A stretch of 15,909 nt of DNA. Source: an uncultured Lachnospiraceae bacterium. Lineage in GTDB: Bacteria; Bacillota; Clostridia; Lachnospirales; Lachnospiraceae. Where the stretch lies: NCBI GenBank assembly GCA_910588885.1, contig CAJUSQ010000064.1:1387-17295 (forward strand), given 5' to 3'. Below are positions 12,966 to 15,909 of the stretch, piece after piece. How positions within the stretch are numbered: the first letter of the stretch is position 1; every line of letters starts with the position of its first letter. A program made the translations under genes and the position numbers. The notes under the pieces are model-generated. The model had not been told where the DNA came from. It was given only the letters and a program-made list of their open reading frames with translations, and searched no databases.

Positions 12966-14129
12966 TTATTCAAATCTCAACGCATCAATGGGCTTTAATT
13001 TTGCCGCCTTATTGGCCGGATAAATGCCGAACAAAATCCCCACGCCCACCGAAAAGCCTACGGCCACCATGGCCACTTGAAGGGTAATGGCAAAATGATA
13101 ATCTTTTACAAAGGCATTAATAATTCCCAAAATCCCGCCGCTCAAAAGCAGGCCGATAAAGCCGCCCAGCAGGGACAGTACAACGGATTCTATCAAAAAC
13201 TGTACGATAATATCGGATTTTTGCGCTCCGATGGCTTTGCGGATACCGATTTCCCGGGTCCGCTCCGTAACGGACACCAGCATGATATTCATGATCCCCA
13301 CACCGCCTACCAGAAGGGAAATGCCGCCGATTCCGCCCAACAGATAGCCCAGCACGTTGTAAACCGTAGAGATCATATCCAAAAGGCTGCCCATATTAAA
13401 TACTTCATAATTGTCCTCGCCCACTTTTCCCCGCAGAAAATTGTTCAGGGTCTGTTCCGCTTTTGCCACGGAATCCTCGTCTGATGCGGAAGCGTCAAAG
13501 GTTTGTACCCCGTTCATCCCCAACAGGCGCTGTCCTGTTTCAAATGGAAGGAACACTTTCAAATCGTTGGTATTCAAAGCGGCGCTGCCTTCCTCTTCCA
13601 AAATCCCCACCACCGTAAAATCCTTTCCGTTCAGGCGGATGGTTTCGTTGAGGACGTCCTTGGTCCCAAACAGGTTAAACGCCACCCCGGCTCCGATGAT
13701 ACAGTTGGAAAGACGGTATTCGCTTTCCACATCCGTCAGGCAGCGGCCCTTTTCCACAGTGAGCCGGTTCAGCTGCAGATAGTTCTGACTAACTGCCAGG
13801 ATCGTCACATTTTCCTGATTTCCGGCGGCTTTCGCGACTCCCTGCCCGCTGCTGTATACGCTGACAAGGCCAATCTCCGGCTCCTGTTCCAATGCCTGCA
13901 CCTCTTTCAGCGTAATCCTGGGGGTGGTTTTTTCCACCATACAGGACAGGTTGCTGCCTCCTAAGCCGGAAAGCTCCTCAGTAATGGTGTTGGTGGCCCC
14001 CTGCACCAGGGATACCAAAAGGGTTACTGCCATAACACCGATAATAATGCCCAGCATGGTTAAAAAGGATCGCATTTTATTGGCTTTCACAGAGGAAAGG
14101 GCCATTTTTAATTCCTGTCTGAATTTCAT
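12966..14129 (-). CDS. ABC transporter permease, MacB/FtsX-like
   Basis: A 387-aa integral membrane protein with the MacB layout: one transmembrane helix near the N terminus (about 22-42, after AMALSSVKANKMRSFLTMLG-like residues), a large extracytoplasmic domain (about 45-255, MacB_PCD type), then an FtsX region with three helices (about 262-285, 312-337, 350-371). Conserved features are VSVTERTREIGIRKAIGAQK (286-303), where the cytoplasmic loop contacts the ATPase, and the C-terminal IYPANKAAKLKPIDALRFE. The start codon overlaps the stop of the ATPase gene by ATGA. It should form a homodimer with the adjacent ATPase and the HlyD-type adaptor. Such mechanotransmission transporters move peptides, lipoproteins, antibiotics or other amphiphiles; the substrate is unknown. 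Confidence 0.94.
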   Translation of the reverse strand: MKFRQELKMALSSVKANKMRSFLTMLGIIIGVMAVTLLVSLVQGATNTITEELSGLGGSNLSCMVEKTTPRITLKEVQALEQEPEIGLVSVYSSGQGVAKAAGNQENVTILAVSQNYLQLNRLTVEKGRCLTDVESEYRLSNCIIGAGVAFNLFGTKDVLNETIRLNGKDFTVVGILEEEGSAALNTNDLKVFLPFETGQRLLGMNGVQTFDASASDEDSVAKAEQTLNNFLRGKVGEDNYEVFNMGSLLDMISTVYNVLGYLLGGIGGISLLVGGVGIMNIMLVSVTERTREIGIRKAIGAQKSDIIVQFLIESVVLSLLGGFIGLLLSGGILGIINAFVKDYHFAITLQVAMVAVGFSVGVGILFGIYPANKAAKLKPIDALRFE

Positions 14130-14896
14130 TCTGCCGCCTCCTCTCCGGTTTCGATTTGATTCCCCGACATGGCGCCCTTCCCGTTGTCGGACAGCGTTTC
14201 TTTCCCGCTGCCGGACATGGCGCCCTTACCGCTGTCGGACAGGATTTTCCCGTCTAACAGCCGTATCTGCCGGGAAGCTTCCGCCGCCAGATCGTTATCA
14301 TGGGTAATCAGGACGATGGTGTTGCCCTGGCCGTGTAGCTCGTGGATCAGGGCCATAATGTCGTGGCTGGACTTGGAGTCCAGGTTTCCGGTGGGTTCGT
14401 CGGCCAAAATCAGAGTGGGCCGGGTCACCAGGGCCCTTGCCACCGCCACCCGCTGCTGCTGGCCGCCGCTTAACTGATTGGGGCGATGATGGATACGTCC
14501 GGAAAGCCCTACTTTTTCCAAAGCCTCCAATACCCGTTCCCGCCGCTCCCTGGCGCCCACTCCCTGGTAAATCAGGGGCAGTTCTACATTTTCATAAGCA
14601 TCCAGCTTTGCAATCAGGTTGAACTGCTGGAAGATAAAGCCGATCTTTTGATTCCGCATTTTTCCCAGCTGCTTTTCACTTAAGGAATTGATATTCTGGC
14701 CGTCGATCAGATACTCTCCTTCGTCGGCCACGTCCAGACAGCCGATGATATTCATCAGGGTGGATTTCCCGCTGCCGGAGGAACCGATGATTGCCACAAA
14801 CTCATGTTCTTCTATGGAAAGGGAAACGCCGTCCAGAGCATGCACTTCTTCGTTTCCCACCAAATAGGTCTTTCTGATATTGTTCAGTGAAATCAT
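14126..14896 (-). CDS. ABC transporter ATP-binding protein, MacB/LolD type
   Basis: A 256-aa cytoplasmic ATPase. Motifs: Walker A GSSGSGKS (38-45), Q-loop Q90 (IFQQFNL), signature LSGGQ (142-146), Walker B LILADEP (162-168), D-loop NLDS (171-174) and H-loop H199 (ITHD). It is close to the LolD/MacB class, which is typically about 220-230 aa; the extra residues are a C-terminal repetitive Ser/Gly/Lys tail (219-250) coded by a tandem DNA repeat. The ATG start has AAGGAG (complement of 14901-14906), just after the adaptor stop, and the stop overlaps the permease start. This tight adaptor-ATPase-permease order marks a tripartite exporter. Confidence 0.96.
   Translation of the reverse strand: MISLNNIRKTYLVGNEEVHALDGVSLSIEEHEFVAIIGSSGSGKSTLMNIIGCLDVADEGEYLIDGQNINSLSEKQLGKMRNQKIGFIFQQFNLIAKLDAYENVELPLIYQGVGARERRERVLEALEKVGLSGRIHHRPNQLSGGQQQRVAVARALVTRPTLILADEPTGNLDSKSSHDIMALIHELHGQGNTIVLITHDNDLAAEASRQIRLLDGKILSDSGKGAMSGSGKETLSDNGKGAMSGNQIETGEEAAE
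14147..14242 (-). repeat. Degenerate 24-bp (48-bp higher-order) tandem repeat within the ATPase gene
   Basis: In-frame repeat coding LSDSGKGA / MSGSGKET / LSDNGKGA / MSGNQIET (residues 219-250): four 8-residue units alternating in two types, so the better period is 16 residues (48 bp). It lies after the conserved ATPase fold, where length changes would be tolerated. Confidence 0.85.
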
Positions 14897-14907
14897 GGCG
14901 CTCCTTC

Positions 14908-15909
14908 CTATTCTATGGCTGTTCCCTCTAAGGAAATCCCCATCTGTGAATAAATATCCGAGAGCTTCATGATTACCTGGAGCTTTTCCCCTTCCGAAAC
15001 GCCCTCCAAAACCTCTGCAAACTCATTGTTTACAAGTCCCAGGGTAACCTCCCGGGATTCGTAGGTCCCGTCCGGTTTTACCACCGTTACGCTTTTCTTT
15101 CCGTCTATGGTCTTGAGGGTATCCACAGGCACCAAAAGGACATCCTTCTTCGCGTCCTTGGTAATCTTACCGTTGGCACTCATGCCCGGCAAAAGCTCTT
15201 CCGTAAGTTCCAGGCTTACCGTAACCTTGTAAACGCCTACGCCCCCGGTATTCTCCCCGGCAAGGGAAATTCCGGTGACGGTTCCCTGATAAACGGTGTC
15301 CGGAATGGCATCTGCCGTCACTTCCACCTGCTGGCCCTTTTCAATGCCCTTTACATCCAGCTCGTCAATCTGAAGCACCGCCTGATAGGTTTCTGTCTGA
15401 AGCAGGGTATACAGCGGTGTCCCCGCCGGCAGGGTATCGCCGGGCCGGGCCGTCAGGCCGCTGATTATCCCGTCCGTTTCTGCCGTGACCACAAAGCCTT
15501 TCTTATACTCCCGGGCCGTCTGCACCTTCCCGGCCAGCTGCTCCCGCTGTTCCAGGGCAGTCAGGTATTCCCGGGAATAAGCTACGTCCTCCAGCCGGAA
15601 AAGCGTATTCCCGGCGGAAATTTTTTCCTGCTTTTTCACGGACACGCTTTTGACGGTGCCGCTGTCCGCCGTTACATAAACGCCATGGCCGCAGGCCGTA
15701 ATGCCTCTGCCTAAAATCTGTCCGTCCTCTGCGGACACTGTGACTTCCACCCCGATTTCATACCGGTCCGAATCCTCGAAATAAGCGGCTGCCTGGCTTC
15801 CGGCAATTTCCTCCAGCCTGCCTTCCACTTCACTGTCTTCATAGGAAATCCGCACCTTCTGTCCTACTGTGGCTTCTCCTTCCAGGGAAAATTCCACCTT
15901 CATCCGTCC
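14908..15909 (-). CDS. HlyD/MacA-like periplasmic-adaptor (membrane fusion) protein, partial at its N terminus
   Basis: At least 331 residues are visible. A barrel-sandwich (lipoyl-like) hybrid appears in two halves: GVYVTADSGTVKSVSVKKQE (75-93) with ISAGNTLFRLED, and FVVTAETDGIISGLTARPGD (137-156) with LPAGTPLYTL. Between them is a short helical stretch (110-133) instead of the long hairpin of Gram-negative MacA. A beta-barrel region follows (about 172-250: ELDVKGIEKGQQVEV, LLPGMSANGKI), then a membrane-proximal domain (255-312: VLLVPVDTLKTIDGKKSVTV). An ATG at 15903 exists, but the frame stays open to the edge, no ribosome binding site is visible, and no signal anchor has appeared, so the true start is most likely outside. 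It precedes the ATPase gene by 11 bp and should link that exporter to the outside of the membrane. Confidence 0.9.
   Translation of the reverse strand, partial: GRMKVEFSLEGEATVGQKVRISYEDSEVEGRLEEIAGSQAAAYFEDSDRYEIGVEVTVSAEDGQILGRGITACGHGVYVTADSGTVKSVSVKKQEKISAGNTLFRLEDVAYSREYLTALEQREQLAGKVQTAREYKKGFVVTAETDGIISGLTARPGDTLPAGTPLYTLLQTETYQAVLQIDELDVKGIEKGQQVEVTADAIPDTVYQGTVTGISLAGENTGGVGVYKVTVSLELTEELLPGMSANGKITKDAKKDVLLVPVDTLKTIDGKKSVTVVKPDGTYESREVTLGLVNNEFAEVLEGVSEGEKLQVIMKLSDIYSQMGISLEGTAIE

Noticed and set aside
15901..15903. ATG at 15903 as the true start of the adaptor gene
   Set aside because: No ribosome binding site is visible in the six preceding bases, the frame stays open to the edge and the expected N-terminal membrane anchor is absent.

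Overview
The window looks like a chromosomal segment of an anaerobic low/mid-GC Firmicute of class Clostridia, most likely family Lachnospiraceae. The signs are a HrcA/CIRCE-controlled groES-groEL pair, a ClpC chaperone, an ECF sigma factor with a zinc-finger anti-sigma factor, a rubredoxin-linked flavodiiron protein, a short-chain acyl-CoA dehydrogenase, AGGAGG ribosome binding sites and a partial gene of a small family I remember from Lachnospiraceae. There are no phage, IS, CRISPR, tRNA or rRNA genes. Taxonomy is inferred from gene content only.

Layout, left to right. (1) 1-3370, minus strand: a small YtrA-type GntR regulator followed 32 bp later by clpC, then a separately promoted partial gene running off the left edge. 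The gntR-clpC promoter lies inside a perfect 17-bp inverted repeat, which suggests GntR control of clpC; no ctsR, mcsA or mcsB is present. (2) 3371-6256: a membrane-anchored surface protein (minus) divergent from an ECF sigma/anti-sigma operon (plus). (3) 6312-8551: a bidirectional terminator, then groEL and groES (minus) with a perfect CIRCE and promoter. (4) 8560-9542: a spacer with a 27-bp tandem repeat, a GNAT acetyltransferase (plus) and a repeat-rich convergent spacer. (5) 9549-12802, minus: an operon of a three-part fusion (acyl-CoA dehydrogenase, EtfA FAD domain, rubredoxin) and the flavodiiron protein FprA, behind a strong sigma-A promoter. (6) 12914-15909, minus: a MacAB-like export operon (HlyD-type adaptor, partial; ATPase; FtsX-like permease) ending in a hairpin.

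The most interesting unit is the fusion plus FprA. The fusion carries in one chain what would be needed to move electrons from an acyl-CoA through two flavins to rubredoxin, and FprA is the kind of enzyme that takes electrons from rubredoxin to reduce O2 (or NO). The inferred role is an acyl-CoA-fuelled O2 or NO scavenging chain that bypasses the usual EtfAB heterodimer. The rest of the window is largely stress and envelope biology: two chaperone systems under different repressors, a cell-envelope sigma switch and an export pump.
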